Source: Actinomycetota bacterium
GTDB taxonomy: Bacteria > Actinomycetota > Actinomycetes > Mycobacteriales > Pseudonocardiaceae
NCBI GenBank assembly: GCA_021324675.1
Contig: JAJPIR010000289.1
Location: forward strand, 1 to 56,073
Direction: 5' to 3'
Length of the DNA stretch: 56,073 bases
In this document: in pieces, positions 26,204 to 35,310 of the stretch
How positions within the stretch are numbered: the stretch's first letter is position 1
Layout of the letters: every line of letters starts with the position of its first letter
Notes under the pieces: model-generated
Seen by the model: the letters and a program-made list of their open reading frames with translations, nothing else
The model's database searches: none
Told to the model about the DNA's origin: nothing
Made by a program: the position numbers and the translations under genes

Positions 26204-26805
26204 GCCAGAGAACACCCGGATTGCCTGTCCGTCCCGGCCGGCACCTGGCACGTATCGTTCGTGCCACCACATTTGTGGAAGACAGTATTCATGTAGTCGT
26301 AGCGGTACTCCTGACGGCACTGGGAGTCGCGCTGATCATCCACACCATGCGGCAGATCGCAGTCGTCTTGGCTAGTCCATACAACCTGCCAGCGATCGTG
26401 CTCGCAGTCCTCAACGAGGCCCTTCTGCTGTTCATCGTAGCCGAGCTGCTTCACACGGTCGCCATTGCGATCAAACACGGGGGTGCGCTGGATCCTGGGC
26501 CCTTCATCGTCGTAGGCTTGATCGCCGGAATCCGCAGGGTGCTCATCCTGACCGCTCAAGCCGAACCGGCGTTTCACTGGGATCCGCAAGGGATAGAGCT
26601 GCTCATCTTGATGGCTCTTATCCTGGTGCTGGCGCTCACGTTTCTGGTGTGGCGGCGCTCGGCGCGACCCCGCGACCGGGGCGCATCAGATCGAACCCGC
26701 GTCAAATCGAACTCGCGCGGGCGCTCGCACGACCTACAGGGCTACGTGAGTAACGGACGCACGAGACTTCGCAGCCACCTCGCGGTGGCGAGGCGACGGG
26801 ACTAG
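26200..26805 (+). CDS. PsiE-like phosphate-starvation-inducible membrane protein
   Basis: Four hydrophobic helices of the PsiE type: DSIHVVVAVLLTALGVALII, ALLLFIVAELLHTVAIAIKH, DPGPFIVVGLIAGIRRVLIL and LLILMALILVLALTFLVWRR. The motif EALLLFIVAELLHT with the conserved acidic and His residues is the family mark. The C-terminal 45 residues are Arg/Ser-rich and cytosolic. ATG 26200 overlaps the stop of the preceding unknown gene. PsiE was found as a phosphate-starvation gene; its molecular role is unknown. Confidence 0.82.
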   Translation: MSQRTPGLPVRPGRHLARIVRATTFVEDSIHVVVAVLLTALGVALIIHTMRQIAVVLASPYNLPAIVLAVLNEALLLFIVAELLHTVAIAIKHGGALDPGPFIVVGLIAGIRRVLILTAQAEPAFHWDPQGIELLILMALILVLALTFLVWRRSARPRDRGASDRTRVKSNSRGRSHDLQGYVSNGRTRLRSHLAVARRRD

Positions 26806-27012
26806 CGCACGGTGAAGGAGCACAGACATCTCCGTGCAGCAGGAATGTGGTGCGGTGGGCGGCGATCCGCATCGACCGAGTGGTCACCTCCGGTGTGTGG
26901 CGATTCAACGGTCAGCAGGTGCCCGCGGACAACGGCCTCTACGGAGTTCGGCGCTGACGATGCTGCATCCAACACAGCCGTGTCCCGGTCGGCCTGGCAG
27001 CGATGCGAGATG

Positions 27013-27648
27013 TCAGGCCGAAGGCGAGACCAAGCCAGGTGGGGACTGCGCGGCGCTGCGCAGCTGCATGGCCAGCACCGCAAGCACGATGCCGTATAGC
27101 ATGGAGAACCACCCGATTAGCAGCGCCAGCACGATCGCGCCGGGGACCGGCCAAACCAGGATCAGCACCCCGGCTACCACCGACAGCACTCCGGCCAGCA
27201 GCAACAGCCCGCCTCGCCGCTCGCTGCGAAGCTGCCGGACCGCCGCGAAAACCTCACCGACCCCGGTAACCACCGCCCAGGCGCCGACCAGGATTGCGAG
27301 GACGATTGCGGTCATGCCGGGCCAGACCAGCGCGACCGCCCCAGCGACAAGGCCGAGCAGGCCGAGCAGCAGGCTCAGCCACCACCGAGGCTGGGTGCGG
27401 TGGCGGATCCCGTCGATGATCTGAGTGATGCCGTCAATGGCGGCGTAGATCCCGAAGGCCCACGCCAGGATCACCAGCGTGATCCCGGGCCAGATCAGCG
27501 CGACCAGGCCTAGCGCCACCGCCAGTACCGCGCGCACCAGCAACATCGGCCATGCCTGCCGCAAATCCACCAGCAACACCGCGGCGGCACGCTGCTCCAT
27601 ACTCGGGCTAAGCCCAGATTCTGACGACGCAGGTGAATCGGGTTGCAT
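27013..27648 (-). CDS. HdeD/DUF308 family membrane protein
   Basis: Six helices in two similar halves: RAVLAVALGLVALIWPGITL with WAFGIYAAIDGITQIIDGIR, and LLLGLLGLVAGAVALVWPGM with LVGAWAVVTGVGEVFAAVRQ, plus a final pair LLLAGVLSVVAGVLILVWP. The repeated L-x-x-P-G-I/M-T motif is the DUF308 signature. ATG 27648 is preferred over the upstream 27681 because GGGAGG lies eight bases before it. A paralogue is at 11238-11903. Acid or envelope stress is the family's known context in enteric bacteria. Confidence 0.87.
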   Translation of the reverse strand: MQPDSPASSESGLSPSMEQRAAAVLLVDLRQAWPMLLVRAVLAVALGLVALIWPGITLVILAWAFGIYAAIDGITQIIDGIRHRTQPRWWLSLLLGLLGLVAGAVALVWPGMTAIVLAILVGAWAVVTGVGEVFAAVRQLRSERRGGLLLLAGVLSVVAGVLILVWPVPGAIVLALLIGWFSMLYGIVLAVLAMQLRSAAQSPPGLVSPSA

Positions 27649-27681
27649 GGCGTCGACCTCCCGGAGTGGTAGTCGTGGCAT

Positions 27682-28173
27682 TCGGCGTGCTCGCTGTCCT
27701 GCGGGACACTGGCCGCGGCCCGATGCCGTGCCAGCGTTCGCACGCAGGATTGCTCGTGGCCGTGACGAGGAGTAACGCTAGGTGCCACGTCGCCGGAAAA
27801 CCTCGCTCCGCCGGGGTGATAGCCGGGCGCCGGGTTAGCCTCTCAGGACAGGGCCACCGGGCAGAGCCCGTCAAATCAAATTATCAGCTGATCGATTCGT
27901 GCCATTACTCTGCGCTGACTGGGCCGGGACAGGGCCGACACCGGGCCGTCCGGCACTGTTGCATCGAGGCAAAGAGGGTCCTCGCCGTGCACCAGGAGGG
28001 AGGCAAGACCCTTCGATCGCCCGGATAAACCCCAATAAATCGGACATCTGAAGACCTGTCGCATGGCTCTTGAGCGGGCGGATGGAGCAGGTCAGATAGA
28101 CCGATCGCTCAATGCAACTGTGCCGTGTGTCGTCATCTGGCGAGCCGATCTCCAGGCGAGACGAGCCGTGACT
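27682..28173. other. Non-coding stretch between divergent-facing stress genes
   Basis: No supported gene. Frames on both strands lack motifs and carry no ribosome site. It contains the 5' side of the HdeD-like gene and the 3' side of the STAS gene. Confidence 0.4.
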
Positions 28174-28593
28174 TCATCCGGTCAGAGCGTCGGCGAGTTC
28201 ATGGTAGATGGGGAAGAGGCGATCAAGTTGGAGGATCTTGACCATCCGGGCTACCGCTCGCGTATTGGCTACAAGACGTAACAGGGTTTCGGTCCGGCGC
28301 GCTCGCTGGTAGACCTCGATCAGCACCTCAACGCCACTTGCGCCGAAGAAGGCGACCCGGGTGAGGTCAATGATCAGTACCGACGGCATCAGATCAACTT
28401 GGTGATCCAGTTCGGCTCGCAGCAACGGGGCGGTGAGCAAATCGACTTCCCCGCGGACCCGCACGAGCGTGACGCCAGCTGCGACCCTCTCAACGGCGAC
28501 GCCGATCAGGTCAGGGGCATGGATATGAGAAACCACCGGGCGAGAGCCCGCGCAGCGAGGGAGGGGGTCGGCGCCCACTGATTTGCCGTCCAT
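28174..28593 (-). CDS. STAS-domain anti-sigma factor antagonist
   Basis: SpoIIAA/RsbV-like STAS domain in residues 30-135: VTLVRVRGEVDLLTAPLLRA, IIDLTRVAFFGASGVEVLIE with Ser in the GASG turn as the probable phosphorylation site, and LVANTRAVARMVKILQLDRL with FPIYHELADAL at the end. The first 28 residues are a divergent lead. It would act in a partner switch with a histidine-kinase-like anti-sigma factor, none of which is seen in this window. It resembles the disrupted copy at 158-529. The divergent HtpX pseudogene starts 240 bases away. Confidence 0.88.
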   Translation of the reverse strand: MDGKSVGADPLPRCAGSRPVVSHIHAPDLIGVAVERVAAGVTLVRVRGEVDLLTAPLLRAELDHQVDLMPSVLIIDLTRVAFFGASGVEVLIEVYQRARRTETLLRLVANTRAVARMVKILQLDRLFPIYHELADALTG

Positions 28594-28832
28594 CTGAGCC
28601 GTCCTTCACCGTCGTGATCTGACCCTCGGAGATCATGCTTGGTGAAGTTGCCTGCTGTACTTGGCCCACGGGCGCGATTCTGGGTGCACCGTCTCGTCCC
28701 GGGAGGACTGCTTGGGTCGGCGATGCTGAATGTGGGCTAGTCGTGCTCGCGCCGCCAGGTCGACTCTGGCCCATGCGATTCCGGCTCCCATGCCGAAGCC
28801 TGACAACCATTACGCGGCGCACGATTCAACAT

Positions 28833-29566
28833 ATGAACGGGAAGACGAGGCGCGGTGTCGGCAACGCATTCAAAACAGCAGTGCTGCTCGGGGCGCTGTC
28901 CGCGTTGATCTTGTTAGTCGGTCGGCTTCTGGGCGGTGGCGGGGCCTGCCGATGCCCCGGGTCTATATCAGCCCCAGCTCGACACCGAATGCGTTCGCCA
29001 CGGGCCGCAACCCGTCGCACGCTGCAGTCTGCGTCACCAGCGGCATCCTCGATGTGCTGGACGAGCGGGAGCTGCGCGGGGTTCTGGGACACGAAATCAG
29101 CCACGTCGGCAACCGGGATATCGTTATCGCATCGGTCGCGGCTGGGCTCGCGAGCATGATCATGATTCTGGTTGACCTTGCGCAGCTCGGCGCGTTGTTT
29201 GGGTTCGGCAACAGCGACGACGATTCGGGCGCCGGCTTCCTGCAGATTCTGCTGATCGCTCTCCTGGGTCCACTAGCCGCCGGACTGATCCAGGCCGCGA
29301 TCAGCCGCTCCCGCGAATACGCCGCGGATGCCTCGGGAGCTGAGGTCACCGGAGATCCGCTAGCGCTCGCGTCTGCCCTGGCCAAGATCGAGCGAGCTGT
29401 GCAGGCCCGGCCGCTGCCAGCGACGGGCAGCACCGCGCCGGTCAGCGCGCTGATGATCGTCAACCCGTTTTCGGGGCGGACGCTGATGAGAATGTTCTGC
29501 ACCCATCCCGACACCAGGGACCGCATCGCGCGACTGCGCGCCATGGCGACCGGCCGCCAAAGGTGA
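28833..29566 (+). pseudogene. HtpX-type membrane metalloprotease with internal deletion
   Basis: From ATG 28833 the first helix is intact (NAFKTAVLLGALSALILLVG), then the frame breaks at 28935-28950 and continues in another frame with LPMPRVYISPSSTPNAFATG. In HtpX about 55 residues separate these (second helix and the linker), so a deletion with frame change is inferred. The rest is well kept: the zinc site LGHEISHVGNRDI (HExxH), two helices (IVIASVAAGLASMIMILVDL; LLIALLGPLAAGLIQAAISR), SREYAADASGAEVTG with the third ligand, and a C-terminus ending DTRDRIARLRAMA. The protease half could only be made from an internal start. Normally HtpX degrades damaged membrane proteins. Confidence 0.75.
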
Positions 29567-30325
29567 TCAATGCTCGGTCCAGGCTGAGATGTCGCGGCGG
29601 CACATCTCGGTAGCGGGTAGGGGAGGAACTAAATCGCGAATGCCGATTTCGTCCAGATGTAGGAGAAGATCGGCGGGATCTGCATAGACGCGGTACGCAC
29701 CGGCGCGCTCAAGCTCTTCCCGGCCGTAGCCGCCGGAGAGCAGGCCGACGCCAAGGGCCCCGGCCCGCCGCGCGGCGAGCAGGTCCCAGATGCTGTCGCC
29801 GACGACGACAGCAGAGTGGATATCGGTGCCCACCCGCGCCGCGGCGGCAAGGAATAAGTCGGGGTCTGGTTTGGCGTAGCGGACCTGATCCCGCGTAATC
29901 AGAGGGGTATCCGGCGGCAATCCCAGCATGTCCAGCGCGGGCTGAGCTGCGATCGCCAATCCGCTCGTGGCGATAGCCCACCGCACGTGGTGCTCTGTCA
30001 GCGCCGCGAGCAACTCACGGGCGCCCGGTAACGGTCGGACAGTGTCGCGGCGCTGGATGTATGCCTCGGCATGCGCAAGGTTGAGAGCTCTGATCTCATC
30101 GGCGGACAGTGAACCACCGGTCTCGCGCAGCAAAGCGCTGACGAACAGGCCACCGCTCATGCCGATGCGTCGATGAATCTTCCATACCGAAAGATCGATT
30201 CCGGACCCGCTGAGTGCCTCCTGCCACGCAAGAACGTGCTGGTAAACACTGTCGATGAGTGTGCCGTCGAGGTCGAACAGTACGCCGGGCTGCTCCGCCG
30301 ACGCCTGGCTCCCGGGCTCAGTCAT
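29567..30325 (-). CDS. HAD-superfamily phosphatase
   Basis: A haloacid-dehalogenase-type hydrolase of the beta-phosphoglucomutase/phosphoglycolate phosphatase branch. Motif I is VLFDLDGTLIDSVYQH (Asp18 and Asp20), motif II lies at WAIATSGL, the lysine motif is RYAKPDPDLFL, and motif IV is VVVGDSIWDLLAARRAG. A helical cap occupies about residues 35-105. At 252 residues it is usual in size; the last 25 (PATEMCRRDISAWTEH) are extra. Start ATG 30325 faces a palindrome-rich region. Substrate unknown; a sugar phosphate is likely. Confidence 0.9.
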   Translation of the reverse strand: MTEPGSQASAEQPGVLFDLDGTLIDSVYQHVLAWQEALSGSGIDLSVWKIHRRIGMSGGLFVSALLRETGGSLSADEIRALNLAHAEAYIQRRDTVRPLPGARELLAALTEHHVRWAIATSGLAIAAQPALDMLGLPPDTPLITRDQVRYAKPDPDLFLAAAARVGTDIHSAVVVGDSIWDLLAARRAGALGVGLLSGGYGREELERAGAYRVYADPADLLLHLDEIGIRDLVPPLPATEMCRRDISAWTEH

Positions 30326-30346
30326 GTCCCCGTTCCTCCCCTCCCT

Positions 30347-30498
30347 GGTGTGTCGTGCCCCGGTGCCCGGTGTGTCGTGCGTCTGTGCTCAGCAGCCGCC
30401 GTGCCGGCTCAACTCGATCGGGGAACCTGTCTGCGGCTCTAGGCATGACACCGCGCAATGAGCGCACGACACACCGGGCACGGGGACGCGACACACGG
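30347..30498. repeat. Inverted repeat with duplicated 12-base motif
   Basis: The motif GGTGTGTCGTGC occurs twice in the left part (30348-30359 and 30369-30380) and twice, the second time imperfectly, in reverse in the right part. A perfect 19-bp inverted repeat is formed by 30363-30381 and 30463-30481, spaced by 81 bases. It lies between the start of the HAD gene and the end of the AOX-like gene, both on the minus strand. It could be an operator array, a double terminator or a small mobile element with terminal inverted repeats. No open frame fills the middle. Confidence 0.65.
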
Positions 30499-30503
30499 CC
30501 TTG

Positions 30504-31205
30504 TTAGGGGAAGCGGGGGCGCTTGAGTCGGTTCAGGCTTTCTATTTTGTGCACGCGTTCGTCGTGCCCTATTTGGCGGAACAAGTCGGCCCGCGAGTCG
30601 AAGTGTCCGTAATCGTCAGCGAACTCGGATATGAATGGGGTGTGTTCCCACTCTGGATGCTCGGCCACTAACTCCATGTACTCGTGCTCTGCGTGGTCTT
30701 CGAAGTCCGCGTTGAGCAGGTAAGACCAGCCTGGTCGCACCACGAACAGGAACCAAGATAACTGATAGTATCCCCACGCTAGCATCTGCGGTATCCAGAA
30801 GAATTTGATTCTTCCGTCTTCCAGTCTGGCGTTATCGATCATTTCCTGTATGATGAGCAGGTGCCACTGTTCGTTGTCTTGCTGGGCGCGCGACTCCGCC
30901 ACCCGCTCGTAGATACGCCGAGCCATCCCGGTCTTCTCGTGGATATGAGTGATGGCGACGTAGGCGACTTGCTCCCACGACTGGTAGGGTACCCGGGCGA
31001 CTAGTTCAAGAACCTTGAATTTGCCCAAGGTGCGTTCCCGTCCGTATACTGTGTCGAGGGCGTTAAACAGTAAGCGGGCGGCCCGCCCGTACGGACGCCT
31101 CGGCCTATCGAGCGTTTCTTTCTGCGCGGCCAGCAGTTCCTCGTGGTTCAGCTTGGGCGGGCCGGCCAGAATCGCCAAATGCTGCAGACGTTGCGGGTCT
31201 GACAT
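30504..31205 (-). CDS. Alternative-oxidase-like diiron protein
   Basis: The pattern of the alternative oxidase family (non-energy-conserving quinol oxidases, interfacial membrane diiron enzymes). The ligands line up as Glu67 (KVLELVARVPYQSWEQ), Glu112 and His115 (DNEQWHLL), Glu169 (NADFEDHAEHEYMEL), and Glu216 and His219 (IGHDERVHKIESL), matching E, ExxH, E, ExxH. A hydrophobic stretch FFWIPQMLAWGYYQLSWFLF sits between the two halves, as in AOX. The best start is ATG 31205 after AGGAGGCGACC. The family is mainly known from plants, fungi and some proteobacteria. A related diiron role cannot be excluded. It follows the SRPBCC gene by 19 bases and probably shares its transcript. Confidence 0.78.
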   Translation of the reverse strand: MSDPQRLQHLAILAGPPKLNHEELLAAQKETLDRPRRPYGRAARLLFNALDTVYGRERTLGKFKVLELVARVPYQSWEQVAYVAITHIHEKTGMARRIYERVAESRAQQDNEQWHLLIIQEMIDNARLEDGRIKFFWIPQMLAWGYYQLSWFLFVVRPGWSYLLNADFEDHAEHEYMELVAEHPEWEHTPFISEFADDYGHFDSRADLFRQIGHDERVHKIESLNRLKRPRFP

Positions 31206-31224
31206 GGTCGCCTCCTGCATTGCG

Positions 31225-31725
31225 TCATTGCATGCTCGCCGGGCGAGGATCCGGCCGATCACTATCTTCGCGGTAAGGTGTGCACACCACATCGCGGTGC
31301 TCGGCGATGTCGGCGAGCCGGCGTAGGGATTCGATGTTGCGGGGCCGCATCAGAGCGGCCTGAACACTTGTGGGCAGGTGTTGAGCCGGACCCCGGTCGA
31401 AAATCTCCCCCATGGTTACGTGAGTTTGGTTGTCCCCTACCGGCGTGAGGACAATGCGTACCTTGGCGGCTCCGGTAGGCCACACGCGAGCATGGAGCTC
31501 GAGCATTCGCCCTGGTTCGACCGCAACGACGGTGGTGGCATCCCGGATGTTGAGCGGCCACGGACCCACGCAGTGGTGAATCCGCGTCCCGACCGCAGGC
31601 CAGCCCGGATCCACATCGCGCATATGGGTAGCACCCACCACCCACAGCGGGTACAGCCAGCCGTCCGCGAGGACCGTGAAGATCCGCTCAGCGCTGGTCG
31701 ACACCGACTGGCTTACTTCGATCAC
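31225..31725 (-). CDS. SRPBCC family protein
   Basis: A START/Bet v1-like domain: EVSQSVSTSAERIFTVLADG, WLYPLWVVGATHMRDVDPGW, TRIHHCVGPWPLNIRDATTV and VAVEPGRMLELHARVWPTGA follow the usual strand order, with THVTMGEIFDRGPAQHLP leading to a C-terminal helix (MRPRNIESLRRLADIAEH). Such domains bind hydrophobic molecules. ATG 31725 has AAGGAGC just before it. The AOX-like gene comes next on the same strand, so a lipid or quinone ligand is conceivable but unproven. Confidence 0.85.
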   Translation of the reverse strand: MIEVSQSVSTSAERIFTVLADGWLYPLWVVGATHMRDVDPGWPAVGTRIHHCVGPWPLNIRDATTVVAVEPGRMLELHARVWPTGAAKVRIVLTPVGDNQTHVTMGEIFDRGPAQHLPTSVQAALMRPRNIESLRRLADIAEHRDVVCTPYREDSDRPDPRPASMQ

Positions 31726-32099
31726 TTCTGCTCCTTATCGCGGGTCCGGGGCTGAGACGTTGACGCGCTTGCGAGCTTGGGTTAACCGCTACGGCGTTGG
31801 CCTGAGCCTGGCGGCACGAAAGAAGGTGCGCCGAGTCAACCTCAGAAAGCAGATCTTCCGGTCAACGCATATTCCCGAATGGTTACCGGGCCTGCCGGGT
31901 CAACCCGGCGGCTGGGTTCTGGCGCTGGTAGGGCGAGGTTTCCGCGTGCTAGAGCGCGCAGGATCAGCGTCGACGGGTACTTCTGACCACAGGGGGTACC
32001 CACGGGTCACATCGCGGAGGTTGTTGTCATGCAAGCCGGTGCGGCTTTCCCGTCGGCATCCCTGCCACCACCAGTGCAGCGAATCGGGGGTCTGTCTCG
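31726..32099. other. Non-coding, divergent promoter region
   Basis: No supported gene. It lies between the divergent SRPBCC (minus) and phosphoribosyltransferase (plus) genes and must hold promoters for both. It contains a short palindrome, CCGGGTCAACCCGG, near 31893-31906 that could be an operator. Confidence 0.45.
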
Positions 32100-34199
32100 A
32101 TGACGCGGACAGATTCGTCGCAACGCCAGAGGGGTGGAGATCTGAAGCCGACAGCAACCAGGGCGCCGAATCGGCTTTTCCGTGATCGTCGGGATGCAGG
32201 CCGGGTGCTGGCGGGTTTGCTGGATCACTACCGGGGACGCTCGGATGTGATAGTTCTGGGGCTGCCGCGAGGCGGTGTGCCGGTGGCTTACGAGATCGCG
32301 CAGGCCCTCGGCGCGCCACTCGACGTCTTCGTGGTCCGCAAGCTTGGCGTGCCCGGGCGCGAGGAGCTGGCCATGGGGGCGATCGCCAGTGGCGGGGTAG
32401 TCGTCATCAATGACGATGTCGTCCGCGGCTTGGACATAACGCCTGAGGTCATCCAGCGGATAGCCGAGCGGGAGGGCCGCGAACTGCTGCGCCGTGAGCA
32501 GGCTTACCGGGAGGGCCGCCCCATGCCCGACCTGGCGGGCAAGACGGTGATCCTGGTCGACGACGGTCTGGCCACCGGCGCCAGCATGCGCGCGGCGATC
32601 GAGGCGCTACGCCAGCACCGGCCGGGCAGGATGGTCGTCGCCGTGCCAGTGGCGCCGCAGTCCACTTGCCAGGAACTCGCTGAGATCGTCGATGAGGTGG
32701 TTTGCGCAACCACTCCCTCGCCGTTTCTGGCGGTCGGCCGGTCGTATTGGGACTTCACCCAGACCACCGACGAGGAAGTGCGCGACCTGCTGCGTGCCGC
32801 CGCAGCCGCGGTAACGGCGGCCACCGGGACGACTGGGGCACCGGCCGCCACGGGAGTCCCTTACCTCACCGAGGTGGGGGTTATCCGGCTGGCGGCGCTG
32901 CCCACGGAGAACGGTGTGCCCTCCGATGAGGTGCTGTTCGAGCTGATCGGCGACGCCACGGTGGTCCTGCTGGGGGAGGCCTCCCATGGCACCCGCGATT
33001 TCTACGCCGCCCGCGCGGAGATCACCCGGCGCCTCATTGAGCAGCGGGGATTCTCTGCGGTGGCAATCGAGGGCGATTGGCCCGACGCCTACCGGGTGAA
33101 TAGGTACGTCCACGGCCGCAGTCAGGACGCCACGGCGGAGGAGGCCCTGCGCGGCTTTGAGCGCTTTCCCACCTGGATGTGGCGCAACACCGTGGTGGTC
33201 GACTTTGTCGGGTGGCTGCGTGAGCACAATGATCGGGTCCGCGATGAGCGGGGCAAGGCCGGTTTCTACGGGCTGGACCTTTACAGCCTGTACCGATCGA
33301 TCTATGAGGTCATCGCCTACCTCGAGCGGGTTGATCCCGCTGCCGCCGCGCGCGCCCGAGAGCGCTATGCCTGCTTTGACCACTACGGCGGCGACGACGG
33401 CCAGACCTATGGTTTCGCCGCCGCGTTCGGCGCGGGTCAGACCTGCGAGCAGGAAGTCGTCGACCAGCTCGTCGATCTGCAGCGACACGCCGTGGAGTAC
33501 GCCAGGCGAGGCGGTTTGCTGGCCGAGGACGAATTTTTCTACGCCGAGCAAAACGCCAAAATTGTGAAGGACGCCGCCGAGTACTACCGGTCGATGTTCA
33601 CCGGCCGGGCGCTGTCGTGGAACTTGCGAGACCGCCACATGGTCGACACCCTGCATGCCCTGCACGGCCATCTGACCCGCCAACGGGAAACTCCGGCGAA
33701 GCTGGTCGTGTGGGAGCACAACTCCCATATCGGTGATGCCCGAGCCACGGAGATGGCGGCCCGCGGGGAGTGCAACGTCGGTCAGCTGATGCGCGAGGAT
33801 CTCGGCAGCGACTGCCGCAACCTGGGTTTCACCACCTATCGCGGGACCGTCACCGCAGCCGATGACTGGGGCGGACCAGCGCAACGCAAATGGGTACGCC
33901 CGGCGCTGCCCGGCAGTGTCGAACAATTGTTCCACGAAGCGGGGCAAAGAGAATTCATGCTGCGCTTCGGTACCGCTGCGCACGCCGCCGAAACTCTGCG
34001 CGCGGCGCGGCTGGAACGCGCGATCGGTGTGATTTACCGGCCGGACACCGAGCGCCAGAGCCACTACTTCCAGGCCCGGGTGTCTGACCAGTTCGATGCC
34101 GTGGTGCATATCGACGACACCCGGGCAGTCGAGCCACTGGAACGCACCGCCGGCTGGGAGGAGGGTGAGGCTCCCGAAACCTATCCATTCGCAGTCTGA
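32100..34199 (+). CDS. Phosphoribosyltransferase-erythromycin esterase fusion
   Basis: Two joined enzymes in 699 residues. Residues 25-235 are a type I phosphoribosyltransferase: [20 protein letters not shown] and the PRPP loop [14 protein letters not shown] at 150-163. Residues 265-690 are an EreA-like erythromycin esterase domain: [20 protein letters not shown] with Glu293 and His296, [19 protein letters not shown] with Glu324, [20 protein letters not shown] and [15 protein letters not shown] with the second His pair. EreA hydrolyses macrolide lactones, but this group is broad and mostly not resistance-related. The linker (235-265) is Ala/Thr-rich. ATG 32100 follows GGGGG. An alpha/beta hydrolase gene is 39 bases downstream and may act with it. 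Confidence 0.9.
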   Translation: MTRTDSSQRQRGGDLKPTATRAPNRLFRDRRDAGRVLAGLLDHYRGRSDVIVLGLPRGGVPVAYEIAQALGAPLDVFVVRKLGVPGREELAMGAIASGGVVVINDDVVRGLDITPEVIQRIAEREGRELLRREQAYREGRPMPDLAGKTVILVDDGLATGASMRAAIEALRQHRPGRMVVAVPVAPQSTCQELAEIVDEVVCATTPSPFLAVGRSYWDFTQTTDEEVRDLLRAAAAAVTAATGTTGAPAATGVPYLTEVGVIRLAALPTENGVPSDEVLFELIGDATVVLLGEASHGTRDFYAARAEITRRLIEQRGFSAVAIEGDWPDAYRVNRYVHGRSQDATAEEALRGFERFPTWMWRNTVVVDFVGWLREHNDRVRDERGKAGFYGLDLYSLYRSIYEVIAYLERVDPAAAARARERYACFDHYGGDDGQTYGFAAAFGAGQTCEQEVVDQLVDLQRHAVEYARRGGLLAEDEFFYAEQNAKIVKDAAEYYRSMFTGRALSWNLRDRHMVDTLHALHGHLTRQRETPAKLVVWEHNSHIGDARATEMAARGECNVGQLMREDLGSDCRNLGFTTYRGTVTAADDWGGPAQRKWVRPALPGSVEQLFHEAGQREFMLRFGTAAHAAETLRAARLERAIGVIYRPDTERQSHYFQARVSDQFDAVVHIDDTRAVEPLERTAGWEEGEAPETYPFAV

Positions 34200-34238
34200 A
34201 GCAATGCGCCGGCGCACAGAAGGGGGAGCCTTAGCGCG

Positions 34239-34922
34239 GTGAGCGCCCCAAACGTGATCCACCAGAGCCGTCAGATTCCCGCCGCAGGCGTCGTGCTGGA
34301 AGCCGATTTCGGGCTGCCGGAGTCCCCGCGTGGTGCGGTGCTGTTTGCCCACGGCAGTGGCAGCGGTCGCCATAGCCCGCGCAACCGCTACGTAGCCGGT
34401 GAGCTCAACCATTCCGGTCTGGTCACCGTGCTTGCTGACCTGCTTACCCCGGAGGAAGAGCAGGTTGACATGCGGACCGGAGCCTTGCGGTTCGACATCG
34501 AGTTGCTTGCCGTGCGGGTCAGGGTGCTGACCGATTGGATGGCCGGCAACGAACCCACCGCCGGCTTGGGCGTCGGGCTCTTTGGTGCCAGCACCGGCGC
34601 CGCGGCCGCGCTGATCGCCGCCGCGGTCCGGCCGACCACCGTGCAGGCGGTGGTCTCCCGCGGCGGACGGCCCGACCTCGCCGGCGGACACCTCCACGAA
34701 GTGCACCAACCCACTCTGCTGATCGTGGGGCAGCGCGACCCGATCGTGATCGACCTCAATCGGCAGGCGATGGACAGGCTGGCAGGGGAGAAACGTCTGG
34801 TGATCATCCCGGGTGCCTCGCACCTGTTCGAAGAACCAGGGACGTTGGAGCAGGTAGCTGCCCTGGCACGGGACTGGTTCGTCCACTACCTCCGATCAGC
34901 AGCACCCGCCAACGGCGATTGA
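34239..34922 (+). CDS. Alpha/beta hydrolase (dienelactone-hydrolase-like)
   Basis: A small alpha/beta hydrolase of 227 residues. The nucleophile elbow is GLFGASTGAAAALI (Ser in G-A-S-T-G), the acid is in LLIVGQRDPIVIDLN, and the His is in PGASHLFEEPGTLE. The N-terminal strand pair GAVLFAHGSGSGRHSPRNRY carries the oxyanion hole HGSGSG. GTG 34239 is preceded by AGGGGGAGCC. These hydrolases are often found beside or fused to phosphoribosyltransferase domains like that in the gene upstream, implying a common pathway that is not yet defined. Substrate unknown. Confidence 0.87.
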   Translation: MSAPNVIHQSRQIPAAGVVLEADFGLPESPRGAVLFAHGSGSGRHSPRNRYVAGELNHSGLVTVLADLLTPEEEQVDMRTGALRFDIELLAVRVRVLTDWMAGNEPTAGLGVGLFGASTGAAAALIAAAVRPTTVQAVVSRGGRPDLAGGHLHEVHQPTLLIVGQRDPIVIDLNRQAMDRLAGEKRLVIIPGASHLFEEPGTLEQVAALARDWFVHYLRSAAPANGD

Positions 34923-34950
34923 TCAGTGCGGCGGGATCGAATGGAGAACG

Positions 34951-35310
34951 ATGACGGTCAAGCTCAACAATAGGGCCTTCGACTATGCGAAGAGCCTGAT
35001 CAGAAACGGAAAGTACGTCACCGATGACCGCGATGCGTGGAGTGAACACCAGCCGTCCACCCGGCAGGAAAACGAATTCATCCAACGGTGCGGCTACACC
35101 AATTACGCCAAATGGCATCTCGGCGTAGATGACGAGCAAGGCGAAGAAACCAAGGGTCGCTACAAGTTTCCGTACGGCGATTTCGAGAAAGTCCACCGCT
35201 GTGGATTGCTGGCCGCCGAGTCGCGCGCCGGGCGACAAAAATATTATGATATAGAACTTGCGGTAGCGCATCTGCATGGCATGCTGGATGCGCTCATGAA
35301 AACAACGTAG
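34951..35310 (+). CDS. Unknown conserved small protein (YGDF-VHRCG family), intact copy
   Basis: Family not recognised. The 119-residue protein starts KLNNRAFDYAKSLIRNGKYV, then DAWSEHQPSTRQENEFI, then a core ETKGRYKFPYGDFEKVHRCG and AAESRAGRQKYYDIELAVAH, ending HLHGMLDALMKTT. It is the better-preserved paralogue of 25847-26203. ATG 34951 has GAGAACG upstream. Charged helices alternate with an aromatic-rich centre; no membrane or signal segment is present. A DUF2267 gene follows in the same direction after about 160 bases, the same partner as at the other locus. Confidence 0.8.
   Translation: MTVKLNNRAFDYAKSLIRNGKYVTDDRDAWSEHQPSTRQENEFIQRCGYTNYAKWHLGVDDEQGEETKGRYKFPYGDFEKVHRCGLLAAESRAGRQKYYDIELAVAHLHGMLDALMKTT

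Noticed and set aside
32607-34886. Very long minus-strand open frame (759 codons) opposite the phosphoribosyltransferase-esterase and hydrolase genes
   Set aside because: It has no motif and only mirrors the GC-rich third positions of the well-supported plus-strand genes.
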